From: Silene latifolia
Taxonomy: Eukaryota; Streptophyta; Magnoliopsida; Caryophyllales; Caryophyllaceae
Length of the DNA stretch: 64,000 bases
Assembly: GCF_048544455.1 (NCBI RefSeq)
Contig: NC_133536.1
Coordinates: forward strand, 36,226,652-36,290,651
Direction: 5' to 3'
The notes under the pieces were generated by a model that was not told where the DNA came from, ran no database searches, and worked only from the letters and a program-made list of their open reading frames with translations. Position 1 is the first letter of the stretch. Each line of letters begins with the position of its first letter. The position numbers were made by a program, and so were the translations under genes. Below, in pieces: positions 54,376 to 64,000 of the stretch.

Positions 54376-55735
54376 GTGTGCGAGATAGCCCGCATTTACG
54401 ATGACGCTGCGTTGGATTTGCTTGTTGATGATTTAGATGAGCATGAGGGAGAGCAGGTGGAACAAATGATTAGCACACTTTGCTCCATTGAGGTAAAGGT
54501 ACCGGAACGTAAGCCTCTCCCTTCTCATCTTAAATATGCTTTTCTAGACGATACAGAGCAGTATCCAGTCATTGTTAGCGCTAAGCTTAGTGATGATCAA
54601 CTGACCTCCTTGTTAGTTGTACTTAACAAAAACAGGAAAGCAATGGGCTATTCACTGGATGATATCACGGGGATTAGTCCCGATATTTGTATGCACAGGA
54701 TAGAGCTGGAGGAGGATCACAAACCTTGCAGACAGGGTCAGCGTCGGCTGAACCAGAAGATGCAGGATGTTGTGATGGCTGAGGTAATGAAGCTGCTGGA
54801 TGCAGGTATTATTTATTCTGTAGGTAATTCTAGATGGGTAAGCCCAGTACAGGTAGTCCCGAAGAAAGGAGGGACAACTGTAGTTAAGAATGAGAAGAAT
54901 GAATTAATACCTACCCGAGTAGTGACTGGTTGGCGGATGTGCATAGACTACAGACAGCTGAATGCCGCCACTAAGAAAGATCACTTTCCCCTTCCTTTTA
55001 TTGATCAAATGGTAGAAAGGTTAGCTTCTCATAAGTTTTTCTGCTATTTAGATGGGTATTCTGGTTCTTTCGGATCCCTATCCACCCGCACGATCGTGCT
55101 AAGACTACATTTACCTGTCCTAAGGGCGTTTTTGCGTATCGCAGAATGCCTTTTGGTTTGTGCAATGCCCCTGCCACCTTCCAAAGGTGTATGATGGGGA
55201 TATTTTCAGAGTACATTGAGTCTATCATGGAAGTTTTTATGGACGATTTCAGTGTTTATGGAAGTGATTTTTCTCACTGTCTGTCTAACCTTGAGAAAGT
55301 GTTGCAGCGCTGTATTGAGGTCAATCTTGTGCTGAACTGGGAGAAGTGCCACTTTATGGTTAACGAGGGAGTTGTCTTAGGGCACTTAGTTTCTGATAGG
55401 GGAATAGAAGTTGACAAAGCAAAGGTGGAAGTGATTCAGCAATTACCACCTCCTGTTAATGTTAAAGGGGTGAGGAGCTTCCTTGGTCACGCTGGCTTTT
55501 ATCGCCGGTTTATCAAGGATTTCTCCAAAATTGCTAAACCACTTACACATCTGTTGCTTAAGGATGCCCCTTTTGTGTTTACTGATGCTTGTCTTTCTGC
55601 TTTTAACAGGTTAAAGCAGGCCTTAATCTCCGCGCCGATCATACAGCCTCCCAACTGGGACTTGCCGTTTGAGATCATGTGTGACGCGAGTGACTATGCA
55701 TTAGGAGCGGTGCTAGGCCAGAGGAAAGACAAAGC
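54376..55735 (+). pseudogene. Ty3/gypsy reverse transcriptase (element B)
   Basis: One frame (54376-55194) has the pre-domain LPSHLKYAFL, then LLDAGIIYSVGNSRWVSPVQVVPKKGG, GWRMCIDYRQLNAATKKDHFPLPFIDQM and FCYLDGYSG. A one-base frameshift near 55062 moves the rest to another frame: RRMPFGLCNAPATFQRCM, the catalytic box VFMDDFSVYG (YxDD form FMDD, about 55233-55262), GHLVSDRGIEVDKAKVEVI and SFLGHAGFYRRFI. RNase H begins at LPFEIMCDASDYALGAVLGQ. Reverse transcriptase copies element RNA into DNA in particles; this copy is disrupted. Confidence 0.93.
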
Positions 55736-56350
55736 CTTGAATGCTACTTCCTCCATTTCATTCAATTCCATACATTTGCCTTTTTGAACACTATTCACAA
55801 GTAGGGAGAATTTTCGATACAACTTCTAATATATAGCAAAAAATATAGTCATGTGAGATCTTGTTTTAATTGTCTTACCGAGTACATTGTAAATAACAAA
55901 TTTTTATAATTTTTACTAATATGTAACTAAAGATATGAACAAAAGAAAATGAGCATTGATATACGTGTATAAAGTAAATGTATGGAATTGAATGAAATGG
56001 AGGAAGTATTTACTATGCGAGCCGAACTCTGGATGAGGCTCAAGTGAAGTACACTACCACTGAGAAGGAGCTGTTAGCTGTAGTTTATGCCTTAGAGAAG
56101 TTTCGTACTTATTTAGTTGGGTCAGAAGTCCCTGTTTTTACTGACCATGCAGCTTTGAGGCATCTCCTCGCTAAGAAGGAGGCAAAACCACGGCTACTGA
56201 GATGGATACTCTTCCTTCAGGAGTTTGATTTGCAGATTAAGGACAAGAAAGGAGCTGAGAACGTGGTAGCTGATCACTTGTCGCGACTGATGCGACAAGA
56301 AGGGGAAGATTCTCTACCTATTGATGATTCTTTTCCTGACGATACTTTAA
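55736..56350 (+). pseudogene. RNase H of element B, split by a MITE
   Basis: The domain starts at DASDYALGAVLG (about 55684) and is cut at 55746. After the MITE it continues [45 protein letters not shown] and [10 protein letters not shown] (to about 56290). The insertion plus one TA copy removed, the frame is consistent. RNase H degrades the RNA strand during reverse transcription. Confidence 0.9.
55747..56006. mobile_element. Stowaway-like MITE (260 bp)
   Basis: A 31-bp perfect terminal inverted repeat begins CTTCCTCCATTTCATTCAAT at 55747; its exact complement ends at 56006. The flanking duplication is TA (55745-55746 and 56007-56008). The CTTCCTCC start and TA target match the Stowaway (Tc1/mariner) type. 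The inside is AT-rich and non-coding. Confidence 0.93.
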
Positions 56351-57680
56351 TTGCTGTTATATCGTCTATTGTTGACCAAGAACCTTGGTATGCAGATATA
56401 GCTAACTTCGTTGTCGGTGGCAAGTCGCCGCCGACCTTTCTCATCAAAGAAAAGAAGCGTTTTCTGTATAACGCTAAGCAGTACTTCTGGGATGACCCTT
56501 ACTTGTTTAAGGAATGTGCAGACGGTCTCTACAGACGGTGTATTCCGCAGTGGGAGACCAAAATAGTCCTGGAAGGCTATCACTCCTCTTCGTATGGTGG
56601 TCACCACGGTCCATCGCGCACCGTGGCTAAGGTACTTCAGTCTGGTTTTTACTGGCCCTCTTTGTTTGCTGACGCCAAGTCTTTTGTTTCAGCTTGTGAT
56701 GCTTGCCAACGATCAGGGAACATTTCGAAGAGACATGAGATGCCACAAAACGGCATCCTAGAGGTTGAGGTTTTCGATGTCTGGGGCATTGATTTCCAAG
56801 GACCGTTCCCGTCCAAAAAAGGTAACAGTACATCTTAGTAGCAGTAGACTATGTGTCAAAATGGGTTGAGGCAATTGCTTCACCTCATTGTGATGGTAAG
56901 ACCGTGATAAAAATGTTCAAAAAGATCATATTCCCCCGTTTTGGTGTCCCTAGGGTCGTCATTAGTGATGGGGGGATGCATTTTAAGGAAAAGAAACTCA
57001 CTTCCATACTGTCTAGAGTTGGTGTCCAACACCGGCGTGGTTTGGGGTATCATCCCCAAACTAGTGGTCAGGTAGAGGTCTCTAATCGTGAGTTGAAAGA
57101 GATCTTGTCTAAAGTAGTTTCTAAATCACGGAAAGACTGGAGTCTTAAGCTAGATGACACATTATGGGCTTATAGAACTGCCTTTAAGACACCAATTGGT
57201 GCATCACCTTATAGGTTAGTTTATGGGAAATCGTGTCACTTACCTGTTGAGCTGGAATGTAAGGCCTGGTGGGCAATCCGTGAGCTTAATTATGATCCTA
57301 AATTGTGTGGTCAGAATCGTCTTTTGCAGCTAGATGAATTAGAGGAGTTTAGGCTTAATGCCTATGACAGCTCGCGCATTTACAAGGAAAAGACGAAGAG
57401 ATGGCATGACAAGAGAATCCTACCTCGGGAGTTTCATGTGGGGCAGAAGGTGTTGCTATTTAATGCCCGGTTTAGATCTGTTTCTGGCAAGTCAAGTCCG
57501 TGGAGTGGTCCATACACGGTGACAGCTGTTACCAAATTTGGATCCGTGGAGCTTGAAGATTCCGAGGGTCATAGATTCAAGGTGAATGGCCAATATGTGA
57601 AGCATTACCACGAGGCGAATGAAGCGGACAACCGCGTTGAAGTCTTGCGCTTCGACGAGCTCGACGCGCCAGTTAATTGA
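56351..57680 (+). pseudogene. Ty3/gypsy integrase (element B)
   Basis: The HHCC zinc-binding part is [11 protein letters not shown] then CDACQRSG (about 56578-56720). The core begins [10 protein letters not shown] (first Asp, about 56782-56811). A frameshift near 56825 moves the frame to 56853-57680: [17 protein letters not shown] (second Asp), [10 protein letters not shown] (Glu), and the GPY/F-like WSGPYTV near 57505. A short C-terminal tail ends [12 protein letters not shown]. All three catalytic residues remain, but in two frames. Integrase would join the cDNA to the genome. Confidence 0.92.
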
Positions 57681-59608
57681 TACCAGAAAGGTCGTGCGGG
57701 ACCTCCTAAACCAGCGCTCTCCGGGAGGCAGCCCGGACAGTTTTAATTGTACTTTTGTTGAACTATTTGTTTTTCTTTAGCTTTACGTTGAACTTTGGAC
57801 ACTGTTTTATGAACCTTTTTCGTACTTTCCTTGCTTTTATGCGTCTTTTGCAGGTTAAAGTACTCGATCGAATGATTCTGTGTTCGATCGAGCACTTTCT
57901 GATGCAGCTGTTGCTCGATCGAGTGATGTGCTCCTCGATCGACCAGATCCCAACCCGTGCTTACTCGAACGAGTGGGTTGTCATTCGATCGAGCTCTTAC
58001 AATACACCGGTCCACTCTATCGAGCTGTCCCAGGCGCTCGATCGAGCAGTTATGACACACAGCTGCTGTTTTACGTCTATGAAGCCATTTATTGACTTTC
58101 CTTGACCTCCCATGTTCATGGTCGGTTTGGGGAGGTCCCGCTATATGACGTTTTGTAAGTTTTCCGACTCCACTTCTCCTTTTCTTTTCAGTTTGCATTT
58201 CTTTCCCTATTTTTGGTACAATGAGGGCATTGTACGGTTTGGTTTGGGGAGGTATGCATCCATATCTGTGTCTGCATGTTTCTTGCATTTTTGCTTGCAC
58301 GTTTATTTATTTTCGCATGCATTGTTGTTTTAATTAATTTAAAAAAAAATCATAAAAAAAAAAAAAAAAATTCCATGTTTAATTTGAGTCAGAACGTTTG
58401 AACACTGACGCTGCTTTGAACCCTTATTTGAGCCCTGCATTTTCTTGACATTTAATTGGCATGATTATGTGCATAATCTACGAGTTTTTGTTTCTTCTTT
58501 ATCTGAACGAATAGACTTGATCCATTATGTCGGCAAGCTACATTATACTCTGAGGTTAGAGCTTTATAAACTGGTGACATTCATGACCGGTTTCATCTAG
58601 GATGTGAGTAGTACTCTCTTTAAGACATGTAACATCAATTTGCATAAGCATGAGTCCAATCTTCTTAATACCTGTATGCATTCGGTCTGTGGATGGTGAC
58701 ACATGTTAGGAGAGGCAGTCCCCCTTATTTCATTCTACCCATGAGTCTCACATAGCCAAATTGCCTTTTTGTCCTATCAACTACTTTCTATAATATTTCC
58801 TACCCTAGCTGAGCTAGTAACGAGTAGTTCTTGGAATGTTTTATTGCAATATGGTTATTTTATCTGATTTCAGAAGATGGTGGAAAGATTGAAGGGAAAG
58901 AAAAAAAAAAATATGTTGAATTGAAAAAAAAAGAAGAACGAAAAATGGAAAATGAAAAAATTTGAAAAAAAAAGAAAAAAAGAATGAGAATTGCACAATG
59001 TTTCACACTCCCATGCCTTATTTATATTTTATGGGGAGTTGACGACTTTTGGTTTTGTGAGTTTAGTGCATAATTTTGCACCGTTTCATCTTGCTGTTAT
59101 GAGTACGAAGTTGGGATGCAGTCTATATTTGGATCCGTTGTTGCTAGCCTGGCTATTAACCCCACATATCCAAATTCATTTTAGCCCCTTCTTACCCATT
59201 ACCTCACTAACCCAAATGTAAGTCCTCGGCACGTGTCTTGGTCATTAGTATGGTTGGAATGCATATGTACGGTTGTAGAGACTTTATTCATGTTAACTGC
59301 ATGCATGTTCTTATAGGTCGAGTTAGGTGAGTGTCTTGCTTCTTCCTATCTTTCACATATATACTCACCTTGTGCCTGATTTTGAGTGACGAGCGACCCG
59401 TGAGAGTCCGACATCTTTGAATCTTGCAAGGTCGACGGTTCAAAGAAAGCTTGAAACATTAATTTAACTCGTTTGCACTTTTCAGTTGCCATTTTGTCAT
59501 TTTGTTGCATTAAATTGGTTCTAGTGGATGATTTGTAGCGATGCGTTGGTCCTGTTCCATTGTTCAAATTAGTTGCATTCATATTTGCTTGGGGACAAGC
59601 AAAGGTTT
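57681..59608 (+). other. 3' UTR of element B
   Basis: Non-coding. TCGATCGA-type motifs cluster at 57860-58045. A-rich tracts lie at 58339-58370 and 58893-58985, and GGTTTGGGGA boxes at 58122, 58240 and 59609. The order of these marks parallels the 3' UTR of element A. Frames overlapping the motif cluster (for example on the minus strand) have no recognised domain. Confidence 0.7.
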
Positions 59609-59620
59609 GGTTTGGGGAGA
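59609..59620 (+). other. Polypurine tract of element B
   Basis: GGTTTGGGGAGA lies two bases before the 3' LTR, closely matching GGTTTGGGGAAG of element A. It primes plus-strand DNA synthesis in this type of element. Confidence 0.85.
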
Positions 59621-59622
59621 TT

Positions 59623-61007
59623 TGATGCGTGTCTTTTATATAAGGTTTTCACCTCATTTTTACACGCATTTCTGTGCTTTTATGTAGCATCTGGCTACAA
59701 ATGCCCCCGAATATTCTACTTTGGTCCGTTTATTGTAATTTGCAGGAATTGACCAAAGAGGAGCTAATTCGAGCCTTAACTGTCCCAATTGCACGCATTC
59801 ATGGAAAGAAGGAGCTGGAGCTTGGAAATCTAACAATTGGAAGACGCGTGAGTTGAGTTTGGAAAGCATTTCAAAGTCCTAACATGCTTATATAGCTCGA
59901 TCGAGTGGTTTGCTGCTCGATAGAATGCTTTACACACTCAAGATTGGTCGATCGACCAGTTTAAGGAGTCGATCAAGGGAGTTCTGCAAGCAGTGCTCGA
60001 TCGAGAGGTTGTTCTAACTCGATCGAGTGATTTGGCGTTCGATCGAGTGATCTTTCTACTCGATCGAGGGGTTTTCGTGTGCTTTTGGTTTATTTCCGCC
60101 TAATCTTTTATGGGCTTTTGTAATCAGTCCATAGATTAGGTTTAAGACGATTTTGCAGTATAAGACTGAGGAGAACATCACGTTACTCCTATCTCTTCAC
60201 TACGTACATTTCGACTGCTACTTCTGTCACTGTTCTTTGGATTTCTATTCTCTACATTTGTCACTCGGATTCGGTATTATCAATCTAATTTATTTATTAA
60301 TCGTATTTACTGCTTTAAATCCTTTTTCTCCTTGCTTTATAATTGTTCAATCAGTCTCTTAATAGTTTATTCATCATGCTTAGTTTTAATTATTTGGTTA
60401 TTGTAATTGTTAATCCGACGATTATGAGTAACTAATTTCCCTATGCTAAGACTATAGGGGATCCATAATTTGAAGGGAGAGTAATCGATTTACTAGGTTA
60501 ATACCAGTACCGTCTTTGTTGTTTAAATGCTACAAATAATTGTAATTGCCTAATTGAGTCGACGCAATTAGACCCTTATTCTTAGTGGACCTTGACCTGG
60601 ACCGAAAGGTTGGAAGAGGCAGACTAGTAGCGAACAATAGAGTATTGCAGCGAGGGCGAAAGTTAAACTGTTTACACTTTAGGGTGAATTAAGGACCGAA
60701 AGGTGACGTTCGCTACCCCTTAGACCGTACTGCATTGATCTGGGACCTAGATTACTCGACCAGATGATTATGGTGAACCGCTTGTCTTAGCTATTCTCTT
60801 TTATCTGTTAAACTCCTTCCTTTTATTTCTCTTTTCCTTATTCTCTTAGTTTAGAAATCACATTTTATAAACCCCCAAATTGGTTACCTTGGCGAACCTA
60901 GTTTTAGCAGACAATTTCCTACCTCTCTGTGGATTCGACCCGACTTCCCTAGCTATATTAGTTAGAGCCAGTTGGTTATTTTTGACAGGTACGCGACAGA
61001 CGTGTCA
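59623..61007 (+). repeat. 3' LTR of element B
   Basis: Same ends as the 5' LTR. Differences include TCGATCGAATG to TCGATAGAATG at 59918 and a few short indels near 60150 and 60505. It is followed by the target duplication ATTAG. Confidence 0.93.
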
Positions 61008-63001
61008 ATTAGTGACAAAGGGTTTTGCACTAATAAAGAGAAATTTCGTAGCAAGATTGGTGGCAAAGAGTTTTGCACTGGTTGAAATGCTTAAGTCTAT
61101 TTGGATCTTCTTAGGGATTGTGTTTCATTATTATGAAATACACAGCGAGTGAATCTAAAACCCACTTCTTCAATTAGAAGGAATGTATTCAATACATGTC
61201 TTGAGTTTTGTAGATTCTTGCAATCCTAAGATAATGTACAACTTAAGAGATGGTCTTAAGTAGGACATCAATGAGTTGGAATCAACATTTTGATCATGTG
61301 ATAAAACATTTCTCGATAAGTCGAGAAGTTGTTTTTATACATGAAGTTTAGTGGGAGTTACGGAAATTTTAATTAGTCTTATATGTGGATGACATATTGA
61401 TCATTGAGAATGATTTAAGACTTTTGGAGTATTATAATACATCTTTAATATCCAGATTTATGAAGATAAATCCACATGATATTAGCGTCAATAAGAAGTC
61501 TTACGTTGATAAGATTCATGACTAGTTCAATTAAATTGAACATATTTGATTGATTACATTTGCTTCCGCTGCCGGATCAATTAAATAAGTGATGATGTAT
61601 AACACTTCATATACTTTGAGTATGATGAATTGTTTTCAAAATCGAATTTAAGTAATCTTTATCAAGTAAGCCATAAAGATTACCCTTAAGTGCTTGCAGA
61701 AACATTAAGGAAGAGAAGCAAAGTGTTTATGATGCAATTTTGTGTAAGGGTGTTACACAAGTGACAATTGACAATTGAGATTGCGCATGGTTTCCGACAA
61801 AACCATAATCAAAACACATTAGGATGGTTAAGATACCATTATCGCTATGTTATTAAAGAAATAGATTTTCTAGAATCGTTCTAGGCAATAAAGAACAATG
61901 AGAGATATTTATAACGGAAATTGAGTACACTTGCAATCATGAGATGTGCAAGAAGATGAGTCCCGCACACTGTGAAAACAGTGGGAGCTATTCTTAGGCT
62001 AGAGGGCCTATGTCTTGATTGGATCTCGACACGTACTCAGAAAATTTTGTTATGCAAATGTATACAATACAAAGGAAAACGAGTATGTAGTAAGGTTGAG
62101 TAAGGTACAAGAAGTTGATAAAACCTACTAACCAAAGCCTTCTCAAAGGCTAAACATGATGAGTCATGTCATTTCAATTGAATTGAAATGAACAACTACA
62201 TACAAGATCAAATTAGATTATAGAACATGAAATAGTAATCAGGCATTGACTATTCATATGTGATAATCGCATTTGTCGTTCGAGTTTTACTTTAAAACTC
62301 TTTTATTATACTTTGTTACATCCAAACGGGTCGTAGAGACAACATTGAACCCCGTTAAAGTGAACACGGATTAGCATTGTATTCACCCATAGTCACTTGT
62401 ATGAGGTGACGTCTCGAAGTGACTAGTGTGATGCGATTGATGGCAAGTTCAAGTGCCATAGAGTCATGTGAGATGACTAGTCGATCACATAGGCAGACTG
62501 TTAGGAACACCTTGTCGGGCAGTGACCGCTTATAGAGTTCTGGTAAATTCATAAAGCCTGGTCGTGGCAAGAGCTACTATAGTATTCTGATGAGTCGATT
62601 CTTTTGACTAAAGACTGTTCGCCTAAGATGGCACAGTTTCAGATTAACTTTGATTTGTGTTACTACGACCTTCGTAAATGGGGTCAAATGGGCATATTTT
62701 GGGTTATGATGGCTGTGGCTAGTCGAAGGGAATAAGTGCGATAGGAATTGTCCACCCCCTTGTCAGGGTTAAAACAATATCTCAGGGCCACTCGAGGAGT
62801 AATGAACTGGAAATGCGTGGCCACGCTCGGAAGGTATCTATGATAGATAAATCCGGTCAATCAGTTATTCTCCAGATCGAGGAAACCACTCTCGATATGA
62901 TCACTTGCAAGTATGACCCGAAAGACACCTTGCATTGAGTGGGAGATAGTAATAGCACAAGAGAATTGGTGACGCACACTTGTCGAGGACAAGTGGGAGA
63001 T
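61008..63001 (+). pseudogene. Element E interior, right part, with a copia reverse transcriptase relic
   Basis: KFSGSYGNF followed by VLYVDDILIIEND (61350-61411) is the copia reverse transcriptase active site with YVDD. The remaining reverse transcriptase and RNase H are unreadable because of many stops and indels. From about 62300 the sequence is a non-coding tail ending in the polypurine tract AGTGGGAGA (62992-63000). Confidence 0.75.
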
Positions 63002-64000
63002 TGTTGGGAAATGTGTCCTCAACAATAGTGCGATCACATGATTTAAATATCATTATTAAATCTCACATAAAGAATATGTAAGGGATGATTCAATTATATA
63101 GTCAACTGATCAACATTAATCGGTAACGATTGGCTTGCTAGAGTTTGACGTTACTGTCGTGGGACGGTGGTGGTCAGTTGATCCCTTAAGGTCACACCTA
63201 AAGGATGATGCCCTTATCTATAAAGTTGATTAATTGTATGCCGATGCAAGTTGATCAATTCCTTAAAATTGAACAATTCGATTTGTGAGAGAGAATAAAT
63301 ATCTTATTGTAATGGGATTAAATAAGATTTATTTTAGTAATAAAATGCTTTGTTACTAAAATTATTTATTGTTTGAGAAACAATAGAGATAGGAATGAAT
63401 GGTTAATTATAGTTACAAGGTATTGTGAATTATAATCAAATGACCCATTTTATTTATGTGATCAAGTATCACTAGTCAATTTGTTGAATGTAATTTAATT
63501 AATTTATAAAATGATATTTAAGTGATAAATATGCATTTAATTAATTAATAACATGTATCATACTACATGTGACATATTGTGTGACAAATGAAAAATTGAC
63601 AAAATAAAATGGTAGTCCATTTTATGTACATGGACCGAAATAATGGAGGTGGAAGGTGTTAGTGGGTGAATTATTTTATGAGATAAAATGACCTAATCAT
63701 GGCTAACCTATACTAGCTTACACACCTACACTAAGTAGACTTACATGCCTACAATTTGGAGAAGTGAAAAAGCATAAAGAAAAGATGCCATCCTTGGCAT
63801 TTTGTCTCCTCCAACCGTGCTCCTCCTCCTCTTATTTGAGAATATGAGTTCTCTTATTTTCATTCATTCATTACCACATGCAAGTTCATGCATTATTCTT
63901 TTTCTCTCTTTATCTTCATCAAAACATGAGATTTTTGATCCAAATTGTTCATAAAAGATTACTAAAATTATTAATGTAATATATGTGTATTAGTAATCAA
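63002..64000 (+). repeat. 3' LTR of element E (cut by window end)
   Basis: Starts TGTTGGGAAATG right after the polypurine tract and is colinear with 45769 onward for 999 bp. About 310 bp are missing beyond the window. Confidence 0.92.

Larger units (their letters stand above)
51275..61007 (+). mobile_element. Element B: complete Athila-type element with broken gag-pol
   Basis: LTRs at 51275-52664 (1390 bp) and 59623-61007 (1385 bp) begin TGATGCGTGTC and end GTGTCA. The direct target duplication is ATTAG (51270-51274 and 61008-61012). A tRNA-Asp-like primer site and a GGTTTGGGGAGA polypurine tract (59609-59620) sit in the right places. The gene order is gag remnant, protease, reverse transcriptase, RNase H, integrase, as in Ty3/gypsy. 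Several frameshifts, a gag deletion and a MITE make it non-functional. The LTRs differ by about 20 changes plus small indels (about 1.5%). Confidence 0.93.
45769..64000 (+). mobile_element. Element E: Ty1/copia element with decayed coding region, carrying element B
   Basis: The 5' LTR is 45769-47080, followed by an initiator-Met-type primer site. A polypurine tract (62992-63000) and 3' LTR (63002 on) are cut by the window end. Element B is inserted at 51275-61007. A reverse transcriptase relic (VLYVDDILI, 61376-61402) shows copia type and plus orientation. Left flank is GACAA (45764-45768); the partner is outside. Over the 1 kb that can be compared the two LTRs differ at only about 15-20 positions by eye, although the interior has no long frame. 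Confidence 0.85.

Noticed and set aside
57743..58300. A 185-codon minus-strand frame in the element B 3' UTR
   Set aside because: It is antisense to the motif cluster, with a composition set by TCGATCGA motifs and the A-rich tract; no recognised family.
1..64000. Endogenous pararetrovirus or a host gene
   Set aside because: All recognisable proteins belong to LTR retrotransposons or a LINE; no coat or movement protein motif and no spliced host gene pattern was seen.

Overview
This 64 kb window is plant repetitive DNA with no host gene that I can recognise. I found no rRNA, intact tRNA, CRISPR array or cellular coding gene. It is a stack of LTR retrotransposons (Ty3/gypsy of Athila, Tat-like and Tekay-like type, and Ty1/copia), one L1-type LINE fragment and two small DNA transposons, many inserted into one another. 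This points to heterochromatic or intergenic DNA of a flowering plant with a repeat-rich genome. A eudicot, perhaps Caryophyllales, is only a guess.

Layout from the left. Element F (1-3023, minus) is the 5' end of an Athila-type element; its LTR carries a hAT-like insertion (1791-2736). F sits in the 3' LTR of element C (3024-10706, minus). C has gypsy-type LTRs and an initiator-Met-type primer site, but its only gene is an intact 638-codon Athila ORF1-like frame (5505-7421). A copia element G (11397-37657, plus, about 5 kb of its own sequence) has been split by about 21 kb of other elements. These are a C-like LTR (12425-14166), a gag-only Tat-like element D1 (about 14426-33670, plus) and, inside D1, the complete Athila-type element A (18278-28718, minus; target duplication TTCAC). 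A keeps a gag-protease frame but no reverse transcriptase or integrase, and a solo LTR (24341-26294) interrupts its gag.

To the right lie a LINE fragment (38370-39490, plus), a second gag-only Tat-like copy D2 (39491-45768, minus), and a copia element E (45769 to beyond 64000, plus). E carries the complete Athila-type element B (51275-61007, plus; target duplication ATTAG). B has broken gag, protease, reverse transcriptase, RNase H and integrase, and a Stowaway-like MITE (55747-56006) interrupts its RNase H.

The parts that standard annotation does not explain are these. (1) A short palindromic motif with core TCGATCGA recurs in LTRs, 3' UTRs and even the gag-protease linker of several families. 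(2) A tandem array in D1/D2 can fold into a hairpin whose inner stem shows compensatory base changes. (3) Element C carries only an ORF1-like protein ending in a polybasic CaaX-like tail. (4) Several elements combine nearly identical LTRs with missing or decayed pol, which fits mobilisation in trans. (5) Small rearrangements are visible, including a micro-inversion inside gag and a triplicated zinc-knuckle module. All percentages and family names come from reading by eye and were not computed.
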